From Comamonadaceae bacterium G21597-S1 (GTDB lineage Bacteria > Pseudomonadota > Gammaproteobacteria > Burkholderiales > Burkholderiaceae_C), in the NCBI GenBank assembly GCA_027214345.1, contig JAPWHR010000002.1, forward strand, positions 450,301 through 514,300: 64,000 bases of DNA. The letters are read 5' to 3'. Position 1 is the first letter of the stretch. Each line of letters opens with the position of its first letter. Under the pieces are notes generated by a model, which worked only from the letters and a program-made list of their open reading frames with translations, made no database searches and had not been told where the DNA came from. The translations under genes and the position numbers were made by a program. Below are positions 28,508 through 38,739 of this stretch, in pieces.

Positions 28508-28798
28508 ATGAAAACCACCCAACTGCTCGCAACGCTTGCCCTGACTTTCGCCACCGCGGCCATGGCCGACATGCCGATGGCCGATGGCGAGGTGCGCAAG
28601 ATCGACCTCGGCGCCAAGAAGATCACGCTCAAGCACGGCGAAATCAAGAACCTGGACATGCCGCCGATGACCATGGTGTTCCAGGTCAAGGATCCCGCCA
28701 TGCTGCAGACGGTCAAGGTCGGTGACAAGGTGCGCTTCACCGTCGAGAACGCCAATGGCGCCATGACGCTGCTGACGCTGGAGCCGGCGGGAAAATGA
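28508..28798 (+). CDS. CusF-like periplasmic copper-binding protein
   Basis: A 96-residue protein with a signal peptide (to AMA) and a CusF fold (RKIDLGAKKITLKHGEI, then LDMPPMTMVFQV). CusF binds Cu(I)/Ag(I) through His, two Met and a Trp that stacks on the metal. Here His and MTM are kept, but the Trp position of the WPEMTM motif is Met (MPPMTM), as in some homologues. It would pass copper to an efflux pump or to the oxidase. It is the last gene of the copper cluster and converges with the di-haem peroxidase. Confidence 0.92.
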   Translation: MKTTQLLATLALTFATAAMADMPMADGEVRKIDLGAKKITLKHGEIKNLDMPPMTMVFQVKDPAMLQTVKVGDKVRFTVENANGAMTLLTLEPAGK

Positions 28799-28858
28799 CG
28801 CGCGGCGCGGGCCGCTGCACACCGGCCGCCCGCAAGCGCCGGGCGCGCGGCTTGCCCG

Positions 28859-30022
28859 TCACGGCGTGCTGAGCGTGGCGAGGAAGGCGACCAGGTCCTG
28901 TCGCTGCTCCGGCGTGAGCCGCAGCGCACGCAGGATGCGCTCGCCGTCCGCGTGCAGCCGCGACTCGTCCAGGTCCGCGTAGTGGTCCACGACAGCATCC
29001 AGCGTCGCGGCGCTGCCGTCGTGGAAATACGGCGCCGTGGCACGCAGGCCACGCAACCCCGGCACCTTGAACTCGCCGAAATGGCGCGGCTCCATCGTGA
29101 CATGCCGTGTCGCCACCGCCTGCGGATCGTTGGCTCCCGCGTCGTTGTGGGGTCCGAGCCGGTTGTACGGCGACGCCAGCAACTGCTTCAGGCCTCCCCA
29201 GCGCCCGGGGTCGGCGCCCTGGCGGGTGAAGAACGGTCGGCCGATGTCGGCGAACTCGCCGTTCGTGAATGCAGGCCCGGTGTGGCAGAACCAGCAACGC
29301 GCCTCGCCGACAAACAGTTTCAGGCCGCGTTGGGCCGACGGCGGATATCGGCCGGCCGCGGCCGCGTCGCCCTGCACCAGTGCGTCCCGGAAATCATCGA
29401 ACGGCGTGCGCGGGGACACCAGCGTGGCCTGGTAGGCGGCCAGGGCCTTGGCCATGTCCACCAGCACGCGCTCCGTGTCAGGCGGCGCACCGAACACCTG
29501 CCGGTAGGCGATGCGCAGCCCGGCATCGGCGCGCAGCAGCCGCATCACCTGCTGCGGCGTCGCGGCCAGTTCGTCGGGCGCCGTCATCGGCCTGAGTGTC
29601 GCGGCCCACAAGGAGTCCTGCGCGCCGTCCCATCCGTACCAGCGCGCGTACGCGAGGTCGAACAAGGCCGGTGTATTGCGGTGATTGCGCGTGAACCGCC
29701 GGCCGTCCTGAAAGCCGCGCGCCGGATCGTGGCAACTGCTGCACGCCAGCTCGCCGCCGGCCGAGAGCCGCCGATCGGTGAACAGGCGCCGGCCGAGCGC
29801 GATGGCGTCGGCCCGGCCGTCGGCGCGATTGCTGGCGTCCGCCACGCGCGCCGGCGGCCAGGGTCCGTGCGAAAGGATCCTTGCGCGTTCGTCGGCCGTG
29901 AAATCGACGGCGCCGCACCATGCCGGCAGCAACAGCAGCCCGACCAGCCAGGCCCGGAGTCCCGCCGCGGCACTGCGGCGCGTGGCGCCCGCTTGCGGGT
30001 CGGGCGCGGGCGCGCGCTTCAC
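28859..30022 (-). CDS. Di-haem cytochrome c peroxidase/MauG-family protein
   Basis: A 387-residue exported protein with a signal peptide (AWLVGLLLLPAWCGA) and two haem c sites: CSSCH at 94-98 and CWFCH at 243-247. The layout is that of bacterial di-haem peroxidases and MauG relatives (LGRRLFTDRRLSAGGELAC, then RNTPALFDLAYARWYGWDG, and FKVPGLRGLRATAPYFHDG). It uses peroxide with electrons from small carriers, or modifies a protein. The start is GTG at 30022, overlapping the previous stop by 4 bases. It is the last gene of a coupled trio. Confidence 0.88.
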   Translation of the reverse strand: MKRAPAPDPQAGATRRSAAAGLRAWLVGLLLLPAWCGAVDFTADERARILSHGPWPPARVADASNRADGRADAIALGRRLFTDRRLSAGGELACSSCHDPARGFQDGRRFTRNHRNTPALFDLAYARWYGWDGAQDSLWAATLRPMTAPDELAATPQQVMRLLRADAGLRIAYRQVFGAPPDTERVLVDMAKALAAYQATLVSPRTPFDDFRDALVQGDAAAAGRYPPSAQRGLKLFVGEARCWFCHTGPAFTNGEFADIGRPFFTRQGADPGRWGGLKQLLASPYNRLGPHNDAGANDPQAVATRHVTMEPRHFGEFKVPGLRGLRATAPYFHDGSAATLDAVVDHYADLDESRLHADGERILRALRLTPEQRQDLVAFLATLSTP

Positions 30023-30432
30023 GGCAGCGTCACGGCATCGCGCAGCGTCTCCGTGCGTCCGCCGGCCTGTACGTCCAGCCGAAGTTCCCATGCACCCGGC
30101 ATGTGGAACATCAGGCCCTCGACATGCCACAGGCCCGCGCCCATGGCCTTGATGCTCGGCCGGTAGTTCATGCCGTGGCGGTGCGCCGGCATGGTGGCAT
30201 CGACGCGCGCCAGCACGGCGTCGGCCGGACACAGCCGGACCTGGATCGTGAAATGGCGGCCGACGCTGATGGGCGGGGTGTCGGGCGCCCAGGCCGCCTG
30301 CACGGCGCCCTGGCGCAGCGCCGTCGACGGCAAGGGGCAGGACGCGAAAGCCGTGCTGGCCATCACGGCCGTCGCCAGTGCGGGCAGCAGCGCGATGCGC
30401 ACGGCGACGCGCTGCCAGTTGAGGGCCGTCAC
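30019..30432 (-). CDS. FixH/YtkA-like exported protein
   Basis: A 137-residue protein with a signal peptide (ALLPALATAVMASTAFA) and a beta-rich domain with the pattern MPAHRHGMNYRPSI, then GLWHVEGLMFHMPGAWEL, which is the core of the YtkA/FixH group. Those proteins are often linked to metal or cytochrome assembly. His and Met are dense in the core, which would suit copper binding. The start is GTG at 30432, sharing GTGA with the stop of the amidohydrolase gene; its own stop shares GTGA with the peroxidase start. Translation of the three genes is therefore coupled. Confidence 0.75.
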   Translation of the reverse strand: MTALNWQRVAVRIALLPALATAVMASTAFASCPLPSTALRQGAVQAAWAPDTPPISVGRHFTIQVRLCPADAVLARVDATMPAHRHGMNYRPSIKAMGAGLWHVEGLMFHMPGAWELRLDVQAGGRTETLRDAVTLP

Positions 30433-31253
30433 TGCGGCTTGAGCATGGAGCCGAACACGGCTTCGCCGTTCTTGTAGGCGATACGTTCGGCGACGTCGGT
30501 GGGCAGGTCGGCCAGCCACTGGCGGGTCCAGTTCGCGTGTTCCACCACGAAATGCCAGCGCTCGGGCGTGAAGGTATCGGTGCCGACCATGAAACGATCC
30601 GGAAACTCCAGGAACGCGGCGCGCCAGGCCGGCTCGACCTTGCCGCCGCTGGCATGGTCGCTGCGAAACGCCAGGTCGCACCACAGGTTCTTGTACTTGC
30701 GCAGCATGGCACGCACCTTGTCCGGCGCGTCGAAGCCGGAATGCGCCCACAGGATCCGGGCCTGCGGGTCCTGCTTGAACTGGCGCTCGATGGCGTCGGC
30801 ATCCGAATGCGAATGCAGGAACAGCTTGTATTCGCGCGCCAGTTCGACGACACGGCGCACCACCGGCAGGTCGGCGTCGGCGCCATAGACATGGTATTCG
30901 CCGATGGCGACATACCGGTTCGTCCTGAGCCGCGACTCCAGGTGCGGCACGATGGTCGCGTCCCGCACCCAGGAACTGATCTCGCCGCGCTGGCGGTACG
31001 GCCGCAGCACCGGGATCACCAGGTCGGGCGCCTCGGCGAACAACTTCTGCGTGCCGTCGTCGCTGCTGCTCGACACCATCGCGCCGCGCAGGCCCGCCTT
31101 GCGCAGGATGTCGACGGCCGCCTTGGGCGGCAACTGCTCCCAGGCATCATGGCTGTAATGCAGGTGCGAATCGAAGATCGGCATGGCCGCCGTGGCACAG
31201 CTGGCGACCAGACCCAGGGCCCAGGCACCCAGCCAGCTCAGATGGATTTTCAT
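30429..31253 (-). CDS. Exported amidohydrolase-family protein
   Basis: A 274-residue protein with a signal peptide (to ATA-AMP) and a metal-dependent hydrolase fold of the amidohydrolase 2/TatD type: FDSHLHYSHD near residue 27 gives the first metal His pair, KLFLHSHSD near 144 a middle His, ILWAHSGFD near 167 another, and VGTDTF near 223 the last Asp. The substrate is unknown, but the protein acts outside the cytoplasm, which is unusual for this family. It is the first gene of a trio with the FixH-like and peroxidase genes, beside the copper cluster. Confidence 0.83.
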   Translation of the reverse strand: MKIHLSWLGAWALGLVASCATAAMPIFDSHLHYSHDAWEQLPPKAAVDILRKAGLRGAMVSSSSDDGTQKLFAEAPDLVIPVLRPYRQRGEISSWVRDATIVPHLESRLRTNRYVAIGEYHVYGADADLPVVRRVVELAREYKLFLHSHSDADAIERQFKQDPQARILWAHSGFDAPDKVRAMLRKYKNLWCDLAFRSDHASGGKVEPAWRAAFLEFPDRFMVGTDTFTPERWHFVVEHANWTRQWLADLPTDVAERIAYKNGEAVFGSMLKPQ

Positions 31254-31465
31254 CAGGTATTCCTCTGGACAGCTTGCGTTGCGGCTACCGCCGCGACCGC
31301 CGATGACGCATGTTCCACCCGCATCGGCGCAGCGGCACAGGCAGCGTCGATCGTGCGCGAACAGTATGCCACGCAGGTCATGCGCGCGCCGCGCGCAAAC
31401 CGGATCGGCGCGCCGGATGCCCGCCGCGCGGCCCGGGCCCCGCCATGCGCAGCGCCGTGCGCCCG

Positions 31466-32506
31466 TCAGGCGCGCGTCTCGTACACCCCGAGCTTCTGAT
31501 GCAAGGGCGTCTCGTCGGCGACGAACAGGAAGGCGGGAGCGCAGGCCGAGGTATTGGCCAAAGTGACCGGTACGTATCCCGGCGCGCAGCAGGTATCGGC
31601 CTCGGCCAGCCCGAACCGCTGCTGCTCGACCTGCACCGTGGCACCGCCTTCGATCAGATGGAAGATCATGGCCGGGCTGCGCGCCGGCAGCGTCAGCGTC
31701 TGCCCCGGGCGCAGCATCATGGCGTAGAAACCGAGGATGTTCTCGGCATGGGCGCCGGTCTGCGGGTTCACGTAGGTCATCTGCACCGCTTCCAGATCCG
31801 GCTGGTCGGCCGCCAGCGACTCGAGCGCGGCACGCGCATCGGCCCAGGGGTAACGCAGCATCGGATAGGCCCGGTTCGAGCGCTCGAACACCAGTGTCGG
31901 CAGCAGACCGCCGCGCGCGTGCCGGTTCTCGCCATGGCCGGCGATGACCGTCTGGCGATCGCTGTTGACGTGGTAACTCGCCTCCATGTAATACACCAGC
32001 GGCAGGTCGAGCACGTCGAGCCAGATCACCGGCTCAGTGCCATCGTGGCCGTGTTCGTGCCACAGGCCGGTGGGCGTGAGGATCAGGTCGCCGCGCGACA
32101 TCGGGCATTTCTCGCCGTCCACCAGCGACCAGGCGCCCTCGCCCTCGACCACCATGCGCACCGCGTTGGGCGTGTGCCGGTGCGATGGTGCCCATTCACC
32201 CGGCAACAGCAGTTGCATGCCCAGGTACATCGCGGCGCTGGCCTGCATGTTGTCCAGGCCGTGGCCCGGATTGGCCAGCACCAGCACCCGGCGCTCGGCC
32301 TTTTCGATCGGCGTGAGTTCGCCGGCCTGCAGCAGCAGCGGCTTGATGGATGCATACGGCCAGTGCGTCGCGCGGGTCCTGGGCCGCGGCTTGCCGGGCG
32401 GCAACACGCCGCGCAGGTTGGGCCACAAAGGCACCAGGTTGCGTTCGGTCAGCGCTTCGCGGTAGTCGGCTGGCAGGTCTTCGAGGCGTCCGAGTTCGGT
32501 GCTCAT
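31466..32506 (-). CDS. Gentisate 1,2-dioxygenase-like cupin
   Basis: A 346-residue bicupin of the gentisate/1-hydroxy-2-naphthoate dioxygenase group. The first cupin holds the Fe(II) site (PSHRHTPNAVRMVVEGEGAW near 107-126, then GLWHEHGHDG near 148); the second domain is degenerate, as usual. The length fits gentisate dioxygenase (about 345). It cleaves the aromatic ring next to the carboxylate. AAGGAGATCC precedes the ATG. No maleylpyruvate isomerase or fumarylpyruvate hydrolase is next to it, so it is isolated, and a related salicylate or hydroxynaphthoate substrate is possible. Confidence 0.85.
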   Translation of the reverse strand: MSTELGRLEDLPADYREALTERNLVPLWPNLRGVLPPGKPRPRTRATHWPYASIKPLLLQAGELTPIEKAERRVLVLANPGHGLDNMQASAAMYLGMQLLLPGEWAPSHRHTPNAVRMVVEGEGAWSLVDGEKCPMSRGDLILTPTGLWHEHGHDGTEPVIWLDVLDLPLVYYMEASYHVNSDRQTVIAGHGENRHARGGLLPTLVFERSNRAYPMLRYPWADARAALESLAADQPDLEAVQMTYVNPQTGAHAENILGFYAMMLRPGQTLTLPARSPAMIFHLIEGGATVQVEQQRFGLAEADTCCAPGYVPVTLANTSACAPAFLFVADETPLHQKLGVYETRA

Positions 32507-32674
32507 GGCGTGGGATCTCCTTCGGTCAGCAGGCCATTGTGCACTGGCTCGACGCGCTGCCTCGGGCCGTTGCCGGAAACGGGTCGCTTCGGCGCGGCAC
32601 ACCCGCCCAGCATCGGCGCGGATCGTTGCATGGAACGGGCCGCTGGCCATGCCGGGCCGGCTGCGGCGTGCCGC

Positions 32675-33853
32675 TCAGGCCACGCCGTCGGCGGCAGGCC
32701 CCTGCAGAACGGTCCGGATCTTGGCCAGCAGCAAGTCCTTGGCGATCGGCTTGACGAGGAACCCGCTTGCACCGGCCTTGATGCTCTCGACCACCACGCC
32801 CTTGTCGCTCTGGCCGGTGATCATCAGGATCGGCAACCTGGCGAACTGATCGCTCGCGTGGATGCGACGCGTCAGTTCCACGCCATGCAAGTCCGGCAAC
32901 TGCACGTCCATCAGGATCAGGTCCGGCCGGCAATTGCGCAGTGCGGCCATGGCGTCGCGCCCCGACAAGGCCGACACCAGGTCGCAGTCGACATCCGCCA
33001 GCATGCGGCGCAACAGCTTGTGCTGGAATTCGTCGTCGTCGACCAGCAGCAGCAAGGGCCGGACTCGATCGGCCAGCTTCTGCAAGCTGCGGATCGTCTG
33101 CAGGCCGGGCTGCAACTCGTCCTTGATCGCGCTGGCCCAGCCGCGAATCGGCTCGACCGCGGATTCGATCGTCTTGCGCCGCACCGCCAATTCGACGGCC
33201 TTGAGCCGGTCGATCTCGCGCGCCAGCCCCTGTTGGTCCTTGACGTCGACGATGCCGCGCAACTCACCCTGGGACAGGCTGCGCGACAACCCGTCGAGTG
33301 CGGCACCCGCCTCCGGGGCGTTCTGCAGCGCGCGCGAGGCGCCGTCGATCTTCTCGACGCCGCGCGCCGCGAATTGCTCCAGTTGCGTTTCCAGGTCGGC
33401 GAGCTTGCGCACCATCTTCGCGAACTCGGCCACCGACGGGCCACTGCCGCCAGCTCCGTCGGTTCGGCGCAGCGCATGGTGCACCGCCATGGGCAGGCGC
33501 GGCGCGTCGTTTCCCATGGGCCAGAACAGCACATAGTCGTCGAAGTACTGCTTGCGGCACAAGGCATACACCCGCTGCAGGTCTTCCCTGCCACACAGCA
33601 GGACGGTGCGATGGGCCAACGACTGCGCCAATGTGCCGAGCCGGTACAGGCCCAGGTAATACAGCTCCGCCTTGTCCAGCCGGTTGAAGGCCAGGATCAG
33701 CACGTTCGGCCGGTGCTTCTCGAAATCCTGTACGGCCTGTTCCGGGTCGACGGACTTGTTCACGTCCGGGAATTCGTCCCACAGCAGCCTGCGCACCATC
33801 TCGGCGTCACCGGCAACGTCGGACGCAATCAGGATCGATGCCCGCGGGCTCAT
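32675..33853 (-). CDS. Response regulator with degenerate N-terminal and intact C-terminal receiver
   Basis: A 392-residue protein. Residues about 5-125 look like a receiver fold that has lost the acidic pocket and phospho-acceptor (ILIASDVAG, LILAFNRL). A helical middle with heptad-like pattern (140-270) follows. The C-terminal receiver (about 273-385) is intact: LVDDDE, the acceptor D316 in LILMDVQLP, MITGQS and FLVKP. There is no output domain, so it may be a phosphate sink or adaptor. Its ATG shares four bases with the stop of the REC-EAL gene upstream; together with the hybrid kinase this is one signalling operon. Confidence 0.85.
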   Translation of the reverse strand: MSPRASILIASDVAGDAEMVRRLLWDEFPDVNKSVDPEQAVQDFEKHRPNVLILAFNRLDKAELYYLGLYRLGTLAQSLAHRTVLLCGREDLQRVYALCRKQYFDDYVLFWPMGNDAPRLPMAVHHALRRTDGAGGSGPSVAEFAKMVRKLADLETQLEQFAARGVEKIDGASRALQNAPEAGAALDGLSRSLSQGELRGIVDVKDQQGLAREIDRLKAVELAVRRKTIESAVEPIRGWASAIKDELQPGLQTIRSLQKLADRVRPLLLLVDDDEFQHKLLRRMLADVDCDLVSALSGRDAMAALRNCRPDLILMDVQLPDLHGVELTRRIHASDQFARLPILMITGQSDKGVVVESIKAGASGFLVKPIAKDLLLAKIRTVLQGPAADGVA

Positions 33854-35055
33854 GCCGACATCCCGATCGCCAGGCCGCGCCAACGGGACTTCCACTCCTG
33901 CAGCCATCCGGGCAGGTCCTGCGCGGGCATCGGCCGGGCAACGAAATAACCCTGGGCCACGTCGCACCCGAGCGCGTGCAACAGCGTCCAGTCCTCCAGT
34001 GTCTCCACCCCTTCGGCAACCGAGGTCATGCCCAGCTTGCCGGCCATCGCCAACGTCGCCGCGACAATGGCCTTGAGGGATTCGTTGTGGGCCGCTCCGG
34101 TGACAAAACCCCGGTCGAGCTTGAGCTCGTTGAACGGCAGGTCGCGCAGTTGCACCAGCGACGAATGACCGGTGCCGAAATCGTCGATCGACAGGCTGAC
34201 CCGCCGCAGGCGCAGCCGTGCCAGCGTGTCCAGCTGGGTGCGCATGTCCCGCATCAGCCGCGACTCCGTCACCTCCAGCGTCAGCGCGGTCAGCGCGACA
34301 CCGGCCCGTGCGGCCTGCTCCGTCACCATGTCCGGGAAGTCGAGTGCGGACAGATTGTCCATCGACACGTTGACGGCCATGTGCAGCGACAAGCCGGCAT
34401 CCTGCCAGGCCCGTGCCTGCTCCAGCGCCTTCTCGAGCACCGCCACGGTCAACGCGTCGATCAGGCCGTTTTCTTCCGCCAGCGGGATGAACTGATCCGG
34501 GTACACCAGGCCCGCCTGCGGATGCTGCCAGCGCACGAGCGCCTCCACGCCCAGCAGTGCGCCGGTGTCCATGGCGACCTTGGGCTGGTAGTGATTGACC
34601 AGCGCCTTGTCATGTATGGCACGCCGGAAATCCCTGGCCGAAAAGAAATGGCTGCCCCTGCTGTCGGCGCTGTCGCGATGGGCGTCGAAGCGGTCCATGA
34701 TGAGGCGCAGGCGCTGTGGCTCGACCGGTTTGGACAAGACACCCAGCACCTGGATCCGATGGGCCTGCGCCAGTTTCTCCGCCGCATGCAGGATACGGTC
34801 GTCTTCGCCGCTGACCACGACCAGGGCCCCCCGGTAGCCGACATGGGCGAGATGGCGGACAAACTCGACACCATCGATTTCCGGCATCTGGAGATCGCAG
34901 AACACCAGATCCACACCATGCGCATGCGTGTCGAGCACGGCCATCGCGTCGGCCGCCCGCTCGTACCCCTGCACGCAGTCGTAGCCGAGCTGCGCCAGTT
35001 GCCGGGTCAGCATCTTGATGGCAAAGCCTTCGTCGTCGACGAGCATCAGGTTCAT
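33850..35055 (-). CDS. REC-EAL cyclic-di-GMP phosphodiesterase
   Basis: A 401-residue protein: receiver domain (1-125) with acceptor D54 in VFCDLQMP, then an EAL domain (about 140-385). Catalytic residues are kept: E171 in GVEALVRW, Asn in AVNVS (near 229), Glu in TLEVTES (near 261), DDFGTG at 291-296, Lys in LKLDRGF, AEGVET near 348 and QGY near 368. It should hydrolyse c-di-GMP to pGpG under phosphorylation control. An ATG at 35091 is also in frame; neither start has a strong ribosome site. It lies between the hybrid kinase and the double-receiver gene on the same strand. Confidence 0.92.
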   Translation of the reverse strand: MNLMLVDDEGFAIKMLTRQLAQLGYDCVQGYERAADAMAVLDTHAHGVDLVFCDLQMPEIDGVEFVRHLAHVGYRGALVVVSGEDDRILHAAEKLAQAHRIQVLGVLSKPVEPQRLRLIMDRFDAHRDSADSRGSHFFSARDFRRAIHDKALVNHYQPKVAMDTGALLGVEALVRWQHPQAGLVYPDQFIPLAEENGLIDALTVAVLEKALEQARAWQDAGLSLHMAVNVSMDNLSALDFPDMVTEQAARAGVALTALTLEVTESRLMRDMRTQLDTLARLRLRRVSLSIDDFGTGHSSLVQLRDLPFNELKLDRGFVTGAAHNESLKAIVAATLAMAGKLGMTSVAEGVETLEDWTLLHALGCDVAQGYFVARPMPAQDLPGWLQEWKSRWRGLAIGMSA

Positions 35056-35083
35056 GGCATGCGTCCGTTTGCCATTGGCACTG

Positions 35084-38000
35084 TCATGCATTTTGCGCCA
35101 GCCAGCGCTCGATATCGGCATCCACCTGCGCCATCGCCGGCTCGAACTCCGCCTTGGAACGCAACAACGTCGGCCAGTGCCCGTCCCGGCCGGCTTTCTC
35201 CAGTTGTTCGCACAGCTGGCCCAGCGCCAGCGCGCCGACGCAGCGCGACGACGTCTTGAGCTTGTGAGCCACGGCACGTGCGCCGGCCGCATCCTGACGC
35301 TCGAACGCCGCCTGCAACTCGCCGGCCTGACGGCGGGCGGAGTCGCGGTATTCCTGCAGGAAGTCCCGCAGCACATCGGTCTCGTCACCCACCAACTGAC
35401 GCAGCACATCGACATCCAGCGCCGACGCCGGCTCGGACGCCGCGTTCGCCAGCCCGGCGGGCGACGGCGGCGCGGATTCGACCGCCGCCAGCGGCGGCGG
35501 CAGCCATTGCGCCAGCGTCGCCTTGAGCTGCACCAACGGCACCGGCTTGGTCAGATAGTCGTCGATGCCGGCCTCCAGGGCGCGTGTCTTTTCGCCGCGC
35601 AGTGCATTGGCCGACACCAGGACAATGGGCGTGTGTCGCAAGCCCCGGTCGCGTTCGTGCTCCCGGATGGTGCGCGTCAGGGTCAGGCCATCCATCTCGG
35701 GCATGTGCAGATCGGACAACACCATGCCGTAGGTCCCGTCCAGCCACAGGCGCCATGCCTGCGCACCATTGCCGGCGATCTCGGCGGCATACCCCAGCAA
35801 AGCCAGCTGGCGCTGGATGACGCGCTGGTTGACCTTGTCGTCTTCCGCAACCAGGATCAATCGCCCCTGCGCGCGGGCCTCGTCCACCGTCGGTGGATCG
35901 ACATCGACGGCGAGCCGGGTGATGGTCGGATGCTCGAACATCTCCGGCGACGAGCGGCCGGCGGCCACGGCGACCGACTGCAGCAGGTCCCGCTGCCGCA
36001 ATGCAGCGCCGTCGATCGCCACGGTGCGGCCATCCTCCAGGCGCGAGCGCTTGCGGCGTCCGCTGCCGATCAGCAGGTGACGGACGTCGCGCTGCCGCGC
36101 CAGGCCTTCGCGCGCCGCGCCGGACAGGACCCCGGCCTGGCTGATGACGACCAGTGGCGCCGCATCCGCAACGGCGTCGATCGCGGGCGACAGCTCCGCG
36201 ACATCGGCCAGCACATGCACGCGCGCTCCGGCGGACACCAGATAGGCGCTCAGGTCCTGTGCCTCGAATCGCGGACTCTGCAGCAGGACACAGGTCACAC
36301 CGGACAGCTCCGGCATCGGCTGCTGCGGCTGCTCGGGCGCGAGCGCCACCGGTAGCGTGACCGTGAACACGGAACCTGCCCCCGGGGCACTGCGCACCGC
36401 GATGCTGCCGCCCATCTTGTCCACCAGGCGCTTGCAGATGACCAGGCCCAGCCCGGTGCCGCCGAACCGGCGCGTCGTGCTGATCTCGGCCTGCCGGAAC
36501 GGCTGAAACAGCCCGGCCACGGTCTCGTCCGACATGCCGATGCCATTGTCCGAAACCGCGATGACCAAGGCCGCATCCTCCTTCTGCGTCATGCGCAATG
36601 CCACCTTGCCGGGCCGGTCCGGATCGTCGGCAGAGAACTTGATCGCGTTGCCCAGCAGGTTGTAGAGGATCTGGCGCAGACGCACGTCGTCGGCCAGGAT
36701 GGCCTGCGGCAACGTCGGCGCCATGAACAGCGACAGATCCACACCCTTGCTCACCGCCAGCGGCAACACGGTGTCGCACACCTCTTCGACCAGCGCAAAC
36801 AGCGCGACGGGCGCAAGGTCCAGCACCAGTTGCTCGGCTTCGATCTTGGAAAAATCCAGGATGTCGTTGATGATGCCCAACAACGCGTTGCCGGACTGCC
36901 TGGCCGTGTCCACCAGTTCCCGCTGGTCGTCGGTCAGCTCGCTTTCGGCCAGCACGTCGATCATGCCGATCACGCCGTTCATCGGCGTGCGGATCTCGTG
37001 GCTCATGGTGGCCAGGAAGGCGCTCTTGACACGCGAGGCCTGCTCCGCGACCTGCTTGGCCTGCGCCAGTTCGGCATTGACGGCCACCAGCGTGGCGGTG
37101 CGCTCCTCGACACGTTCCGCCAGATGAACACGTTCGTTCTCCAGCGCCTGGTTCGCGACACGCAACTCCTCGGCCATCCGACGCAATGCGTCGAGGTTGT
37201 GCTTGTGCTCGGTGATGTCACGGGAGATCGTCGACAGAAACGCGATGTCGCCTGCGGCGTCCTTGTGGGCGATGATGACCTGCGACACCGGTACCTCCCG
37301 GCCATCGGTGCGCACGAATGCCGCCTCGCCGCTCCAGGAGCCATGGGCAATGGCATGCGGCAACGCCTGGTCGCGCATCATCCTCGCCAGGCGCGGCGGA
37401 TACGGGGCCAGGCTTGCCAGCGGCTCGTCCGCTCCCAGGCCCAGCATGCGGCGACCCGCGGGATTGCAATACAAGGGAACCCTGTCGACCCCGGTGGTCG
37501 CCACCATGTCCGTGGTGGCGTCGATGATCGCGACCAGCCGCGCCTGTTGTTCTTCCACCCGCTTGCGTTCCTCGATCTCCTGTTCGAGTTTGGCGGTCCG
37601 CTCGCGCACGAGATGCTCGAGCCTGCCATGCAGCCGGACCCGTTCCAGCGCGACCGCGATCTGGTTGCCCACGTTGTGCAGCACCTCGAGTTCCTCTGGC
37701 GCGAAAAGTCCCTGGTCCGGGCCGACCAGGTTCATCAGGCCCAGGGGTCGCTCGGCACCCAGCCACAAGGGTACGCTGGCGTGGTAGCGCAGACCCCCGG
37801 TATCACCCGTGGCCCGCGCCAGCCGGACGCATTCGATGGCGCCGCCAATCGGCGCATCGACCCCTTCGAGCAGCCGCCGCTTGCATTCGCAGGGGCCCTC
37901 GAATGCATCGGGCCCGCGCAGCGCGGGAGGCAGATTGCGGGCACCCGCCAACCGGAACGACGCGTCGGCCTCGCGGATCTGAATCCAGACGGCCCGCACC

Positions 38001-38641
38001 CCGGGCAATTCGAGCGCGCAGTCCAGCGCCGTCTCGATCAGCTCCGGTTCGCTGCTGGCCCGGTTCAGGGCGCTTGTCATCCGGTACAAGGCCTGCAGCA
38101 CGCTGTTGGAGCGTCCCAGCTCACGCTCGCGCTGCTGCAGCTGGGCACTGACACCCGCCGCATGCACCAGACCCGCGTGTGCGAGATGGCGCAGGTGCAT
38201 GGATTCGTCCGCCGGCACCGCCGCCGCGCCGGCCGACGCCGGACGCTCCAGCAGCAATTGCACCTGGCCTATCACGTGCTCCACGTCGACCGGTTCCAGC
38301 AGGAAACTGTCGATGCCGCTGGCCACCAGTCGCTGCGGATCGGTCATCGTCGAGGGACGTGCGAGCACCAGCACCGGTGTCGACCGCCGTGCCGGATCGG
38401 ACCGGACTGCGGCACATACGGCGTAACCATCGCCGTACGCCAGTTCAAGATCACAGACGACCAGCGCCGGCCGGCACCGTGCGACCCGGGACAACAACCG
38501 GGCATCGTCGCCGATGCGGATCAGCCGCAGACCATGGGCCAGAAACGCGTCAGGCCAGTTGGCTCGCGTCGGAGCATGCCCGTCGGCGTCAACCAGAAGA
38601 ATCTCTACGCCAGCATCGTTGCCAGGGTGCGCTGTCATCAT
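35084..38641 (-). CDS. Hybrid sensor kinase REC-GAF-PAS-HisKA-HATPase-REC-Hpt
   Basis: An 1,185-residue cytoplasmic kinase with no membrane helix. Order: receiver (acceptor D64 in VVCDLELA), GAF domain (about 180-335), coiled coil, PAS domain (about 365-480), coiled coil, HisKA with H548 ([13 protein letters not shown]), HATPase ([21 protein letters not shown]), a receiver-like domain without acidic pocket (about 790-905), a full receiver (D977 in VLSDLHMP) and Hpt (H1126 in AHKLKTSSR). This is a full phosphorelay in one chain with a receiver in front of the sensors. Targets are likely the REC-EAL and double-receiver proteins downstream; its stop lies 28 bases before the EAL start. Confidence 0.92.
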   Translation of the reverse strand: MMTAHPGNDAGVEILLVDADGHAPTRANWPDAFLAHGLRLIRIGDDARLLSRVARCRPALVVCDLELAYGDGYAVCAAVRSDPARRSTPVLVLARPSTMTDPQRLVASGIDSFLLEPVDVEHVIGQVQLLLERPASAGAAAVPADESMHLRHLAHAGLVHAAGVSAQLQQRERELGRSNSVLQALYRMTSALNRASSEPELIETALDCALELPGVRAVWIQIREADASFRLAGARNLPPALRGPDAFEGPCECKRRLLEGVDAPIGGAIECVRLARATGDTGGLRYHASVPLWLGAERPLGLMNLVGPDQGLFAPEELEVLHNVGNQIAVALERVRLHGRLEHLVRERTAKLEQEIEERKRVEEQQARLVAIIDATTDMVATTGVDRVPLYCNPAGRRMLGLGADEPLASLAPYPPRLARMMRDQALPHAIAHGSWSGEAAFVRTDGREVPVSQVIIAHKDAAGDIAFLSTISRDITEHKHNLDALRRMAEELRVANQALENERVHLAERVEERTATLVAVNAELAQAKQVAEQASRVKSAFLATMSHEIRTPMNGVIGMIDVLAESELTDDQRELVDTARQSGNALLGIINDILDFSKIEAEQLVLDLAPVALFALVEEVCDTVLPLAVSKGVDLSLFMAPTLPQAILADDVRLRQILYNLLGNAIKFSADDPDRPGKVALRMTQKEDAALVIAVSDNGIGMSDETVAGLFQPFRQAEISTTRRFGGTGLGLVICKRLVDKMGGSIAVRSAPGAGSVFTVTLPVALAPEQPQQPMPELSGVTCVLLQSPRFEAQDLSAYLVSAGARVHVLADVAELSPAIDAVADAAPLVVISQAGVLSGAAREGLARQRDVRHLLIGSGRRKRSRLEDGRTVAIDGAALRQRDLLQSVAVAAGRSSPEMFEHPTITRLAVDVDPPTVDEARAQGRLILVAEDDKVNQRVIQRQLALLGYAAEIAGNGAQAWRLWLDGTYGMVLSDLHMPEMDGLTLTRTIREHERDRGLRHTPIVLVSANALRGEKTRALEAGIDDYLTKPVPLVQLKATLAQWLPPPLAAVESAPPSPAGLANAASEPASALDVDVLRQLVGDETDVLRDFLQEYRDSARRQAGELQAAFERQDAAGARAVAHKLKTSSRCVGALALGQLCEQLEKAGRDGHWPTLLRSKAEFEPAMAQVDADIERWLAQNA

Positions 38642-38739
38642 CAGCCTGTTGGAATTGCGACCAGTCTAGCCCAGAACAAGGAGCGGATGGAATCCCCACC
38701 GGCAGCGGCGGGCGTTGTGCGTGGGCGACAATTCGGTTC

